DNA of 64,000 nt from Shewanella aestuarii (GCF_014647215.1 NZ_BMOT01000008.1:124001-188000), one strand, 5' to 3'. Numbered from the stretch's first letter, positions 39,847-49,748 are shown. The notes: generated from the sequence alone by a model not told the origin. Program-made: numbers and translations.

Positions 39847-40374
39847 TTACCCTTCCAGAGCACTAATACATGTTTCAACAGCTTTTATCTTGCCAAGCAT
39901 TGATGAGCTTTCATTTCTTGCGGCCATATAGCGATCATAAAGGGCCTTTTTAGCTTCTGGGTAGGCTTTGAAGAGACGATTAAATTCTTCGGCTTCACCT
40001 ATATGACTTAGAAGATCAATTTGATATTGGTTTAGAGTTGCTTTCAGATGTCTTAACACATCGATATTATTACTTTTTTGAAGCTCAATACTGTTATCTT
40101 GGTGGCGTGGTTTACTTGCTGTCAGCCTATTAATATCAAATGAGGATGTTTTTAAGAAAACGATTATATTTTTATCTTTACTGCGGCTAAAAAATCCAAT
40201 GGTCAACATTTTTTTTAATGTTCGGTGTGCTATTTGACTCGCCTGTTTGCTAGTCATTTCCGGATGATGTTTAAAAAGCAGTTCTTTTAACCCTAAAGTA
40301 GAAAACTTTATTTGGTTTGCCTCTTTGAAAATATTAAAAAGAGTCTCATTGATTCGGATTTTTGATTCAGTCAC
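39847..40374 (-). CDS. Hypothetical protein paired with the helicase
   Basis: A 175-residue protein of unknown function. The first 90 residues look like a winged-helix or related fold (LGLKELLFKHHPEMTSKQASQIAHRTLKKML then an RSKDKNIIVFL beta wing). The C-terminal half is helical and charged, possibly a coiled coil. It ends 4 bp before the chosen helicase start, so the genes are surely co-transcribed. No catalytic motif seen. Confidence 0.65.
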   Translation of the reverse strand: MTESKIRINETLFNIFKEANQIKFSTLGLKELLFKHHPEMTSKQASQIAHRTLKKMLTIGFFSRSKDKNIIVFLKTSSFDINRLTASKPRHQDNSIELQKSNNIDVLRHLKATLNQYQIDLLSHIGEAEEFNRLFKAYPEAKKALYDRYMAARNESSSMLGKIKAVETCISALEG

Positions 40375-40516
40375 AACACTTTACCAATTGTTATATATTT
40401 CAATAGTTAACCTGCTATTCCATGGTTTAGTAAATTATTCACTCCTTCTTTTTCTCGCATCGCTAAATGAGATTTTCGTTTAAATGAGTTAAAACTTGAC
40501 AACGAACACCAAAAAG

Positions 40517-40531
40517 CTAAGGATTACTTAG
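40517..40531. promoter_or_regulatory. Candidate Xre operator upstream of xre
   Basis: Inverted repeat CTAAG-N5-CTTAG, 62 bp before the xre start. A related direct pair CTAAG-N5-CTAAG lies at 40551-40565. The same inverted repeat with identical spacing occurs 12 bp before tniQ (49722-49736). Confidence 0.65.
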
Positions 40532-40593
40532 TATACCTCAAAGGCAAAAACTAAGACAATCTAAGTTATCTAGGATCAGATGATGATGAATAC

Positions 40594-40905
40594 GTGTCAC
40601 AAAAACAGATTAATCCGCTGCCGCTTAGACTTAAGCAGGCAAGAAAAGCGATGGGTATTAGCCAAAAGCAACTTGGTATTCAATTAGGCATGGAACCAGG
40701 TACGGCTAGCGCAAGAATGAACCATTATGAGAAGGGTAAACATACCCCTGACTACACGACATTAAAGGCTATAGCCGATGAGTTAGGTGTGCCTGTAGCT
40801 TACTTTTTTTGTGAGTCAGAAACCACAGCACAGTTGCTGTGCTTGCTTGAAAAGATGAGTGAGGAAGAAAAAATAGCTCTGGTTGATATTATAACTAAAC
40901 GTTAG
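40594..40905 (+). CDS. Xre-family helix-turn-helix regulator
   Basis: A 103-residue DNA-binding protein: HTH_3 domain at about residues 10-70 (LRLKQARKAMGISQKQLGIQLG ... YEKGKHTPDYTTLKAIADELGVP), then a short helical tail. The start is a GTG with a weak ribosome site. Xre regulators are a recurrent part of I-F3 elements, where they have been shown to control homing functions. The shared CTAAG-N5-CTTAG element supports that role here, rather than a role only for the adjacent CBASS genes. Convergent with cap15; stops overlap by 4 bp. Confidence 0.88.
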   Translation: MSQKQINPLPLRLKQARKAMGISQKQLGIQLGMEPGTASARMNHYEKGKHTPDYTTLKAIADELGVPVAYFFCESETTAQLLCLLEKMSEEEKIALVDIITKR

Positions 40906-41561
40906 TTTTCACGTCTTAGAGTAATATAACCAGCAGTGCTGTTATCTCGTTGCCAAGCTCTATTGGTCCAATAAGTACCCACAAGACTTATTTTGTTTGC
41001 TTCAAAGCAAACAGATAATTTTGCAGCACCATCGAATTTACTATCGTCCGTCGACAAAGGTTTTGGAACTATTGATTCAAATATGTATGAAACATAAAAG
41101 TTACCATCTCTTGGATCTTTATATATTTCACTCTGAACCACTGTACTTCGTTGGTAATTATCAAGTGATTTCAATCTAATATCAAAGCCAATAAAGTCGG
41201 CTTTGATCTCCATTTCAACCTGTTTCTCTATTGGATTTCCTTGTTCATCTTTAAAGCTAGAAACAACATGCCCAGACCATTTCCCATTTAAATTTGGGCA
41301 CACGTTCTTATCTAATAAATCGCCCAATTTAGGGATGTGCCAAATTGCTTTCCAACCCCACTTAGCAAGTAACCAAATTATACCAAGAAAAATTATTGAT
41401 GCTGCCCCTGAGTATGCGGACACCTCAATTAAGTTATTTATACTTAGCGTTACAACAAAATCTGTATCACCCAACAAGATAATTACAGTAGATAACAATA
41501 AAATGGAGAATACAAACGCTAGGGCTTTAAATAGCCCAAATTTTGGGAGAACTTTCCACAT
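40902..41561 (-). CDS. cap15: Cap15-like CBASS effector (two-TM beta-barrel protein)
   Basis: Predicted membrane-disrupting effector activated by a cyclic nucleotide. The ATG at 41561 has GGGAGA upstream and lies 4 bp after the CD-NTase stop, giving 219 residues. Two transmembrane helices are at about residues 10-30 and 42-66. A beta-strand-rich domain follows, opening with PNLNGKWSGHVVSS, the GxWxG signature of Cap15-type domains, and ending GTYWTNRAWQRDNSTAGYITL. Assignment is from architecture and gene pairing. Confidence 0.82.
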   Translation of the reverse strand: MWKVLPKFGLFKALAFVFSILLLSTVIILLGDTDFVVTLSINNLIEVSAYSGAASIIFLGIIWLLAKWGWKAIWHIPKLGDLLDKNVCPNLNGKWSGHVVSSFKDEQGNPIEKQVEMEIKADFIGFDIRLKSLDNYQRSTVVQSEIYKDPRDGNFYVSYIFESIVPKPLSTDDSKFDGAAKLSVCFEANKISLVGTYWTNRAWQRDNSTAGYITLRREN

Positions 41562-41565
41562 AGTA

Positions 41566-42915
41566 TTATCTCCCTGGTCCATAGATTTTACGAGGAGGAT
41601 TTCTTGAAGGCCTTGTAATAGCACTAACGATTACTTTTATAAATTTAGCGCCTAAAATTTGGCTATTAGCTTCAATTAAACATTCCATATAATGAGTACC
41701 TCTATACCCACAATGTTCTTCACAAATATCATTAAGCTTAAAAGCTCTTAAGTGGCCTAAATCATTGGCGAGTGATGCTTCTTTTTCTTTGTTTCTAACC
41801 ATCCACTTCACCGTTGAATTTGCTGGGTAACTTGCGAAGTTAGTGATAGAAAAAGCCAAATTCTCACCTAGAAAACCGTAAATAATTTCCGCAGATGAGT
41901 CTTCTAAAAAACGATTATCTCGATCTGTTTTTCGGATATTTATAGATGGGACAGTCGTAAGTGCGGGGAAATTTGTAACAGGCACTAATTCTTCAATTTC
42001 AGCAAAAGGAGGGTATATATGCTCAAAAACTGATGACCAAAAAGGATGTGCTTCAGTGGCTGATCTACTGTTATTTGCACCTTTAAGGCTATTGAGCAAT
42101 AGTGTTAGTTGCTCGCTTAGTTTGGTTTTATCTTCATTAGTACCATCGATTAAGTCATCGCCATTAATTGGACTAAGAATTTTATTATTAGCTTTCAAGT
42201 AGTGGAGTAGATTAGCTGCATTTTGAACAAAGACATCATCATCTTGTTCGAAGTCAGCGAATGTATTGGCAATGAAAACCGTTATAGCAATCGATGGAAG
42301 CTTAACGGTTTTGAGTGCAACCCAAGTTTTAATGTTTTTAATGCATCTTCTTAATCGTGCTTTTTTTTCTGTTGGATATGTACTTATTTTATTGTCGAAC
42401 CAGTCTTGTAAAGATTTAGGATCGCTATCAATCCAGCCTGATTTCTCTGTTGCTAAGCGGCAGATCTCCGTCTCTTTAACAAAATAATAAAGTGGAAGAT
42501 CAATATGAAAGCTGCCAGGAAAGCAAACTCTCTCACAGTTAGGCTTTGATTCAGCTAAATTGGCATCATCATTAGCGGCACAATAGCGCAACAATACAGA
42601 GCGAAGAATAGATTTAGCATCATTTGCTTGAATCCCTTGTGACTTGGCATCAAACATTAAATAAACGCCAGCATCAATGTCAAATTCCTCGTTTATTCTG
42701 ACTGGTCGAATAAGAGTGTGGTTTTTATATGAGCCTTGAAGACAATACCCTACTGGTGCTCCCAGCTTATTAGATAATTCACTCTTTAAATAAGCGAGCA
42801 AATGATTTTTTTTAGAACGCGCGTAATCCATTTGCTCTGCTAATAGCGTAACGCGTTTATTTAATGTTTCTTTATCCTCATTTGAGGACATAAACATGTT
42901 TGCACTTTTTCCCAT
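41566..42915 (-). CDS. CD-NTase (CBASS cyclic nucleotide synthase) with AGS-C sensor domain
   Basis: Makes a cyclic oligonucleotide signal upon phage infection. The nucleotidyltransferase core has GS at 61-62 (LQGSYKNHT), Asp79/Asp81 (EEFDIDAGV) and Asp139 (FHIDLPLYY), the full catalytic triad. The C-terminal 120 residues resemble the adenylyl/guanylyl and SMODS C-terminal sensor domain (INIRKTDRDNRFLEDS ... CGYRGTHYMECLI). Length 449 residues; AAGGA precedes the ATG. With cap15 directly behind it and no cap2/cap3, this is a minimal type I CBASS operon. Confidence 0.88.
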   Translation of the reverse strand: MGKSANMFMSSNEDKETLNKRVTLLAEQMDYARSKKNHLLAYLKSELSNKLGAPVGYCLQGSYKNHTLIRPVRINEEFDIDAGVYLMFDAKSQGIQANDAKSILRSVLLRYCAANDDANLAESKPNCERVCFPGSFHIDLPLYYFVKETEICRLATEKSGWIDSDPKSLQDWFDNKISTYPTEKKARLRRCIKNIKTWVALKTVKLPSIAITVFIANTFADFEQDDDVFVQNAANLLHYLKANNKILSPINGDDLIDGTNEDKTKLSEQLTLLLNSLKGANNSRSATEAHPFWSSVFEHIYPPFAEIEELVPVTNFPALTTVPSINIRKTDRDNRFLEDSSAEIIYGFLGENLAFSITNFASYPANSTVKWMVRNKEKEASLANDLGHLRAFKLNDICEEHCGYRGTHYMECLIEANSQILGAKFIKVIVSAITRPSRNPPRKIYGPGR

Positions 42916-42967
42916 GAAATCCTTTTCCTTTATTATTCGGTTTGAACAAGTTTGTTATTTTTATTAA

Positions 42968-45900
42968 TCAAGCCGTCATAGGCTTTTCTTCCACAACCAC
43001 CGCATTGGCATTCACTTTACGTATCACACCAAACAGCTCTACCACTTTACCTTCATCAAAAAAGCCGTAGGCGCTTTCGCCGTGGTAATCGGTAAATGGC
43101 GGTTCAAATATTTGTGCCATATCGAGTACGCCATTGTGAACAAGGTAATCGATAACTTGGTCAACAAAGTTGATTTGCTCGGCGTTGTATATACCGTCGT
43201 CTAAAAAGCTGCTGAAGGCTTCTTTGGCTGCATTTAAGTCTAGGCCTACCAATTGGCGAATAAATGCGCCTAAGGGCTTCTCCTGCAATATTTGATGGCG
43301 ATAAGCCTCTACGTCACTCATGCCGCTAGCATCCAGCAGTAACCCATCAAGTACGTCTAAGTCGGCTTGGGTGATTGGCTTATTACGTTTTAGTTTTTGA
43401 ATGGTTAACTGATCTTGATGGTCTTTAATATACAGCTCTATTTTTTTACGATATTGCGCCAAATCCATCGTCGGATTTTGAAAAACATCAGTAACGTTAT
43501 GTACGCCTTGTACGTCATCTTCAAAGTTGGTGTACACCATCTCTTTTTTGTCTTTGTCTAAAGCGAACATTAAGTTGCGTAAACGTTTACGCATATCCTC
43601 TAATGTCACGACATGAATATCTTGCCAAAACTCATTGGTTTGAATGTCTTGGATTAACTGCAATTGAGCCTGTACAGCAGGAATAGATGTTTTTGCCTCC
43701 AGTTGCTGAGCAAACTCCATCACTCTTAATCGGCTTGGTTCTGGCACCATGCCTTTTTCTAGCAAGGCCAATTGCATGGTTAAGATGATATTGTCAAAAC
43801 GGTTCGATAAGTTATTGGGCTGTTCATCTTGGTTAAAGGCTTCTGCCTCTGTGGGCAGCACAGATACATGGCTTTCTAGTTCAGTAAACTTGGCATCATC
43901 AATATTATCCCAATAAGTACGATCTAAAAATGGCTCAACGGATTGGCGTTTTGGCCTAACAATAAAGTTATCTAGGTTCATACCTGTGACTTGGTGATGC
44001 AACATATCAAGTTGGTAATTATTTAAGCTCCGCAGTAACTCACAGTCCTCAGGGTGCTTGTCTTGATAGCTTTCATCTTGCAGGCGATCATTTAATAAGG
44101 TGCTTAATTGCACTCGTTTTTCAAACACCTGCTGCATAACTGGCTTTGCTATCCCAACAGGTAAACCTTCTGGGTTAGCATCAAAGTATTCAAAGTTTTG
44201 GCAGTAATCGAATACTTTAAAGGTGGTTTTATGATTGCTAGGACCAAACAGGTCTTTGCATAAACGAGTACCACGGCCGATCATTTGGGTGAATTTTACC
44301 TTAGAGCGGATAACCTTAAAGAACACCAAATTAACTACTTCGGGTACATCAATACCGGTATCGAGCATGTCTACTGAAATCGCAATCCGGCAGGTTGGGT
44401 TTTTCGGGTCAAAGTCTTTACGATTGTTTTCATCACCGCTAAATTCATCAATTAAGCTTTGGGCGTAGGTTTCTTTGTAAGTTATGACTCGCGCTAATTT
44501 TCCAGTCCATTTAGGGTAGTTTTTATTGAATATTTCTTGCAAAAATAATGCATGTGGTTCATTTGCGGCAAAAATGATGGTTTTACCAATCACATCGCCA
44601 CCTTCAACATGAATGCCGCCGAGTTCGTCCTTACTCATTAATTGAGCAAACATCTTATCAGCAGTGTCTTCGTTGAATAAAAATGTGTTTAATTCTGATG
44701 GCAGCACTTCTTCGCGATCCGTCAGTTCAGCTTTGTCTTCCCACTCTTGTTTTTCTTCATCCGATAATTCTTGGTACTTAACCCCATCACGTAAAAACTT
44801 AGTCGCAACTGATATTTTGGTCGGCGGGACTAAGTATTTTTGGGCGTAGGCTTTTTCATCTTCATAGGCGTAGGTTGGCATGCCTTTTTGTAAGTCAAAA
44901 ATGCTGTAGGTATCTTTTTCAACTTCATCTTTTGGGGTGGCGGTTAAGCCCACTAACAAGCCGTCAAAATACTCAAAAATTTGCCGATACTTTGAATACA
45001 CCGAACGGTGGGCCTCATCGACAATGATTAAATCAAAATGGCCCACGCCAAATGGGCGCTCATCTGCACCTCGGTCGAGTAGGTTTTTCATGGTGGGGTA
45101 AGTGGCAAAATACAAACGGCTTTCAATGCTGTCCTTGCTTTGGCCAGAGCTTAAAATAGAACAACTCACACGCGGCAGCAGTTTAACGAAGTTCTTTTTC
45201 GCTTGGGTGAGTAAAGCATTGCGGTCGGCTAAAAATAAGATGTTTTTAATCCAATCGTTTTTAACCAGCAAATCGACCAGGCTTATCACGGTACGGGTTT
45301 TACCTGTACCTGTAGCCATAACGAGCAGTGCTTTGCGCTGATGTTCCAGCTCAAAGTGTTGCAAAATATGGGTGATGGCCGCTTTTTGATAATGGCGGTT
45401 GGTGATGTCGTTATTGATCTCAAGGTTATCCGTTTCAACCAGCGGGGTGTCATTGCCGGTTATAAAAAACGCTTTGCGATTGTTGCGGCGCTTTATCATT
45501 AACTCAAGTTCAGCCTTGGTATAAAAACCTTGTACCTTACGTGGCGGATAAAAATAGTCATCCCACAAACGGGTTTCATAGCCATTGCTGTAAAATATCA
45601 CCGGGCGCACGCCACACTGCTTTTGTAAGCAATCGGCATACAGTTTGGCTTGCTGTTGGCCATCTTCTGGGCGGCGACTGGTTCGTTTGGCTTCTACCAC
45701 CGCCAGGGCGGTGCCATCATCACCCCACAGCACATAATCCACAAAGCCATTCCCATTGGGGTTAGCGGTCGATATTGGCATGCTGTTAACCGGATATTCG
45801 CGGTCGCGCGCTTGGTTTAAAGGCCAGCCCGCCTCATTAAGCAGGGCATCGATTAAGTAATGGCGGGTTTCGGCTTCGTTATAATCGTGGGTATCAAGTT

Positions 45901-46645
45901 GTGTTTCTGCGCTTTGTTTGGCTTTGGCGATTTGCTCAAGCAAGGCTTGGTTTTCGGCCTTTAACGCGGCGTTTTCACTCAGCTGTTGCTGATACTCATC
46001 ACGCTTAACACTGTCACTTTCTGCCAGCTGTTTTTCTAGCTCTTGCACCCGCTTAATGCTGCTCATCGCCTTAGTCACAAGGCCTGCATCAATGGCAAGC
46101 TTGTGGGGGATTAATGCTTCATCAAACGGCGCAACGGTAAATTGCTTTCTGTCTAACGCTTTGTTGCCAAAGTCTGGCGTATAGGTGCGAACAAACCAAT
46201 ACAGCACATGGTGCAGCTCTTTTACCGATTGTAAGGCATCACGTTGTGGCAAAGCGCTTTTGCCGTGTACGGCCTCATTACCAATTTTGATGATCAGTTT
46301 AAGCTTAGGGAACAAGTTACTGCTTAAGTTTTGCTTAAAGCCTTGCTCATGGATAAGCGACATTAAGGTTGCATCATGGCGTGGCCGTGTTAGCCAGTTG
46401 TCTATGTCAAATACGGTTTCAACCATTAGCTCCAAGGCGTTACGGGCATAAAAACCGGCAATACGCGGATCGGTTTTTATGTTGGCTTCAGCGTTTTTGG
46501 CACGCAGCTGTATTTCAGCACAGCGCATAGAATACAGATCATTGCCTGTTCCGCTTGCAATCGCCACGTCCATAAAGTCAAAATTGCTCATGCCAAAAGC
46601 GCCTTGAGCGGCTGTGGATTCTGGAGGTTGGATCGTATCTGACAT
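42968..46645 (-). CDS. hsdR: Type I restriction enzyme, R subunit
   Basis: Motor and nuclease subunit of a type I restriction-modification system, 1,225 residues. The N-terminal about 150 residues are a DUF4145-like helical domain (ARNALELMVETVFDIDNWL). The nuclease centre is GFVDYVLWGDD ... AVVEAKRTSRRPEDG. The SF2 motor has MATGTGKTRTVISL, VDEAHRS, GLTATP and QMIGRGTRL. The C-terminal segment binds the MTase. Transcribed after hsdM and hsdS, intact. Confidence 0.95.
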   Translation of the reverse strand: MSDTIQPPESTAAQGAFGMSNFDFMDVAIASGTGNDLYSMRCAEIQLRAKNAEANIKTDPRIAGFYARNALELMVETVFDIDNWLTRPRHDATLMSLIHEQGFKQNLSSNLFPKLKLIIKIGNEAVHGKSALPQRDALQSVKELHHVLYWFVRTYTPDFGNKALDRKQFTVAPFDEALIPHKLAIDAGLVTKAMSSIKRVQELEKQLAESDSVKRDEYQQQLSENAALKAENQALLEQIAKAKQSAETQLDTHDYNEAETRHYLIDALLNEAGWPLNQARDREYPVNSMPISTANPNGNGFVDYVLWGDDGTALAVVEAKRTSRRPEDGQQQAKLYADCLQKQCGVRPVIFYSNGYETRLWDDYFYPPRKVQGFYTKAELELMIKRRNNRKAFFITGNDTPLVETDNLEINNDITNRHYQKAAITHILQHFELEHQRKALLVMATGTGKTRTVISLVDLLVKNDWIKNILFLADRNALLTQAKKNFVKLLPRVSCSILSSGQSKDSIESRLYFATYPTMKNLLDRGADERPFGVGHFDLIIVDEAHRSVYSKYRQIFEYFDGLLVGLTATPKDEVEKDTYSIFDLQKGMPTYAYEDEKAYAQKYLVPPTKISVATKFLRDGVKYQELSDEEKQEWEDKAELTDREEVLPSELNTFLFNEDTADKMFAQLMSKDELGGIHVEGGDVIGKTIIFAANEPHALFLQEIFNKNYPKWTGKLARVITYKETYAQSLIDEFSGDENNRKDFDPKNPTCRIAISVDMLDTGIDVPEVVNLVFFKVIRSKVKFTQMIGRGTRLCKDLFGPSNHKTTFKVFDYCQNFEYFDANPEGLPVGIAKPVMQQVFEKRVQLSTLLNDRLQDESYQDKHPEDCELLRSLNNYQLDMLHHQVTGMNLDNFIVRPKRQSVEPFLDRTYWDNIDDAKFTELESHVSVLPTEAEAFNQDEQPNNLSNRFDNIILTMQLALLEKGMVPEPSRLRVMEFAQQLEAKTSIPAVQAQLQLIQDIQTNEFWQDIHVVTLEDMRKRLRNLMFALDKDKKEMVYTNFEDDVQGVHNVTDVFQNPTMDLAQYRKKIELYIKDHQDQLTIQKLKRNKPITQADLDVLDGLLLDASGMSDVEAYRHQILQEKPLGAFIRQLVGLDLNAAKEAFSSFLDDGIYNAEQINFVDQVIDYLVHNGVLDMAQIFEPPFTDYHGESAYGFFDEGKVVELFGVIRKVNANAVVVEEKPMTA

Positions 46646-46663
46646 GTAAGTTCCTTTTACATC

Positions 46664-47875
46664 TTATTGGGTATTAGCGTTATCGAGATTAAGTTCGCCA
46701 TTGAAGGCTTTTTGCATTAGGGCGTTGAAGTTATTTTCATATAGAGTAGCTTCTGCTTGTTGAGTGGCCGTCATATTCCTCATTGTGATAACAGCTTTAA
46801 TAAATTGATCTTGTTGTTGAATGCTTGGCACAATAATTTTTAAACCCAATAAGTCGGCCATATCTATGCGCTTTGTTCCATGAGCTGCCGTTGAAATTAT
46901 ACTCAACAAATGAGAATGCATGCTTGATAGTACTGCTAATAAAAATTCACTCTTAATCGAATTACATTTTACGGTTAAAGCTTTAATATCTTGATTAATA
47001 GAGAGGTTTTTACGCGTTATGGCTAAGGGGACTGTGTGCACTAAAATCATACCGCGCACAACTATTAGTATTGAATTTAAAGGGATTTTTTTGAGGTTTG
47101 TTTCGGTAAACACTATTTCATTGACATGATCAATTGAGTCGTATAATTCTGGAACCTTCATATCTTTTGGAGAGACCCACGGTACATTTCCAACCCAAAA
47201 GTTATCATTAGATTTAGATGGCGTTGCCCCACTCAATACTGAAACAAGTTCTCTTAGTGGCTTAGAATCAAAACCTCTAGGATTAGTCACTGGATCACCA
47301 AACATCTCAATAAACACGGATTGTGCGAGGCTGTTTAGCTCTTGCTCCATTAACTGGCAGTCTTTACGCAGTTGGTCGGCTTTTTCTAACACCGCCGCAA
47401 TTTGCTTTTGGGTTTCGAGTGGTGGGAGTGGGATTTTGAACTCAGCTAGTTCAGAAGCCCTAATATTCTTAATATTCGCTCCATCTGAAGCTCCAGACCA
47501 GTTTCTAAAAGTTGGTGTACATAAGAAATAATAGAGATAGCTAGGAACACATTTAGTAATATCTGGCCTTACTCCTGAACAGAAAGCTCCAAAAGATCCA
47601 ATCCAATCCTCACTTGCTTTTGCACATTTCCCAACCAAACTAGAACTTCCAGAGGACATACACATTATGATGTCATTCTTTTTGATAATCTGATTTTCTT
47701 TAATTTTTTCCTTTGGAACCCAAATTTGACCTTCATCTACTAATAGTTCACTTTGAATACTACCAGCACGAATAACAGGTAAACGGTCTTTCTCTGGTGT
47801 TGATGAACCATCAGCTTTAGAGAAAGTAATTCCCCTTACAATTTCAGCTATTGCATCCAAAGCAATAAGTTTCAT
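46664..47875 (-). CDS. hsdS: Type I restriction enzyme, specificity (S) subunit
   Basis: Recognises the bipartite target sequence. The ATG at 47875 overlaps the hsdM stop (TGATG), giving 403 residues; a GTG one codon earlier is possible. Two target-recognition domains alternate with conserved helical spacers: KIPLPPLETQKQIAAVLEKADQL near residue 150 and a second KIIVPSIQQQDQFIKA near 345. The two TRDs differ in sequence, so recognition is asymmetric. The S gene is the usual hot spot for specificity change. Confidence 0.93.
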   Translation of the reverse strand: MKLIALDAIAEIVRGITFSKADGSSTPEKDRLPVIRAGSIQSELLVDEGQIWVPKEKIKENQIIKKNDIIMCMSSGSSSLVGKCAKASEDWIGSFGAFCSGVRPDITKCVPSYLYYFLCTPTFRNWSGASDGANIKNIRASELAEFKIPLPPLETQKQIAAVLEKADQLRKDCQLMEQELNSLAQSVFIEMFGDPVTNPRGFDSKPLRELVSVLSGATPSKSNDNFWVGNVPWVSPKDMKVPELYDSIDHVNEIVFTETNLKKIPLNSILIVVRGMILVHTVPLAITRKNLSINQDIKALTVKCNSIKSEFLLAVLSSMHSHLLSIISTAAHGTKRIDMADLLGLKIIVPSIQQQDQFIKAVITMRNMTATQQAEATLYENNFNALMQKAFNGELNLDNANTQ

Positions 47876-49482
47876 CACAACAATTTCTCCAACTCTTGCA
47901 CACCCTTCGCCATCTTCTCTTGCAGGGTTTTAATTCGCGCTAAAATCTCTTTTGGTGAGTCGTACTGCACTTCTTCGTACACTACTTCTTTGTAGCGGTT
48001 GAGGCTTAAATCACAGTCATTAGCGATAATGTCAGCCACGGGCACCATAAAGCTTTGTTCGGTGGTTTTACGGCTGTGCTCTGGGCTGGCAAGGTTGGGC
48101 GTGCCATCGGGATTAGTTAGGCTAGCGTAACGAGCAATGATATCGGCGATATTACTTTGCTCGTGAGTTGGTTCAACTCCATCTTTAAACAGTGGTGTAC
48201 GTTTGTCGTCAAGCGAGAAACCATCAGCTTGCATGTCGTAAAACCACACCTTGTCGGTGCCGCCTGAGTTGGTTTTAGTGAAGATTAAAATGGCGGTGCT
48301 GACACCGGCATAAGGCTTAAATACCCCTGATGGCAATGAAATCACCGCTTCGAGCTTTTGCTCGTTAACGATTTTTTCGCGAATGCTTTTGTGGGATTTA
48401 GTTGAGCCGAATAACACCCCGTCTGGTACGATAACCGCTGCGCGGCCACCGACTTTGAGCATGCGTAAAATTAATGCTAAAAACAGTAACTCAGACTTTT
48501 CGGTTGGGCCCTTGGTTTTAACTTCAACTTGGGTTTCTACACCGTTTTCGTCAATTTCAGTTTTGTACTTTACGGCGGCTTTTTTGGCGGCAGGGTTTTT
48601 GCCTAAGGCGCGCAGTAAGTCAGGCGCAACGATGTCGAAATCGACCGAGCCTTTAAACGGCGGGTTAGCCAAAATTAAGTTGTAAGCCTCACTGATATTG
48701 GCATCGCCTTGGTCTTGTAAGCTGTCGCGATACAGTACGCTTGGGTTTTCAATACCGTGCAGTAGCATGTTCATGGCGCCTATACGCAACATGCTTTTGT
48801 CAAAGTCGAAACCAGTGAACATGGCATTGTTCACATGTTTGCGGTTTTCAGGCTTGTTGACCTCTTGCTTGTAGTTGTTTTCAACGTATTCAAGCGCCGC
48901 CATTAAAAAGCCGCAGGTGCCCGATGATGGGTCACAAATGGTGTCGCCTAATTTAGGCTGCATTAACTCAACCATCATTTGAATGATGTTGCGCGGGGTG
49001 CGGAACTGGCCGTTTACACCCGATTGCTGCAACTTGCTGAGCAGGTATTCGTATAAGTCGCCTTTGGTGTCTTTGTCGTCCATGTTGATGGCGCTAAGCA
49101 GCTGCACTACTTGGTCGAGCAACTTAGCTGACGGGATCATAAAGATGGCGTCTTTCATGTGCTCGGCAAAGCTACCTTCATTGTGTAGGGCTTTGATTTT
49201 TGGAAACACCTGATTTTGGACTATATCCATCATCACGTTAGGGTCTTTATCTTTAAAGTTGTTCCAGCGCAGCGCTTGCTCGTCAGGGCCAAAGGTTGGG
49301 TTAGCAATAGGAATGCCAGTGGCCTGTGCGCGGCGCTCAGCGGTACGTTGTAGTTCGTCTAAACGGCGAATAAATAACAGATAAGAGATTTGTTCGATTA
49401 CCGAGATAGGATTGGCGACACCGCCGGTCCAAAACATGGTCCACACTTGGTCGATTTGATTACGTATTTTGCCTGTTAACAT
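47875..49482 (-). CDS. hsdM: Type I restriction enzyme, M subunit
   Basis: N6-adenine methyltransferase of the type I system, 535 residues. An N-terminal helical domain (about 1-150) precedes the SAM motif DPSSGTCGFLMAALEY and catalytic NPPF (ILANPPFKGS). It is first in the hsdM-hsdS-hsdR operon. Divergent from tniQ with 266 bp between them; that region presumably contains both promoters. Confidence 0.95.
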   Translation of the reverse strand: MLTGKIRNQIDQVWTMFWTGGVANPISVIEQISYLLFIRRLDELQRTAERRAQATGIPIANPTFGPDEQALRWNNFKDKDPNVMMDIVQNQVFPKIKALHNEGSFAEHMKDAIFMIPSAKLLDQVVQLLSAINMDDKDTKGDLYEYLLSKLQQSGVNGQFRTPRNIIQMMVELMQPKLGDTICDPSSGTCGFLMAALEYVENNYKQEVNKPENRKHVNNAMFTGFDFDKSMLRIGAMNMLLHGIENPSVLYRDSLQDQGDANISEAYNLILANPPFKGSVDFDIVAPDLLRALGKNPAAKKAAVKYKTEIDENGVETQVEVKTKGPTEKSELLFLALILRMLKVGGRAAVIVPDGVLFGSTKSHKSIREKIVNEQKLEAVISLPSGVFKPYAGVSTAILIFTKTNSGGTDKVWFYDMQADGFSLDDKRTPLFKDGVEPTHEQSNIADIIARYASLTNPDGTPNLASPEHSRKTTEQSFMVPVADIIANDCDLSLNRYKEVVYEEVQYDSPKEILARIKTLQEKMAKGVQELEKLL

Positions 49483-49721
49483 TGATTCTCTCTTGGGGAT
49501 ACAGTACTACACATCAAACTTTTAGCGATAACTGAAGTGTGTACGTGAGCTTGGCTATCTATTTAGCTTAAGCCTTTAAAAAATTGGTTTTATCATATCA
49601 GCAAAAAATGGTTGTGATATGGTTTTTGGTCAAGTTTTGGTGCTGATTCATACTATTTCATCGGTATATAAACATGTTTGAAGGGTTTCTTGTCATTTTA
49701 GATAAAAGCTTATAAAGTAAG

Positions 49722-49736
49722 CTAAGACTTCCTTAG
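49722..49736. promoter_or_regulatory. Candidate Xre operator upstream of tniQ-cas
   Basis: Inverted repeat CTAAG-N5-CTTAG ending 12 bp before the tniQ ATG, identical in arms and spacing to the one before xre. Binding here would block tniQ-cas transcription or translation initiation. Confidence 0.65.
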
Positions 49737-49748
49737 TTTTGGTGTTTC

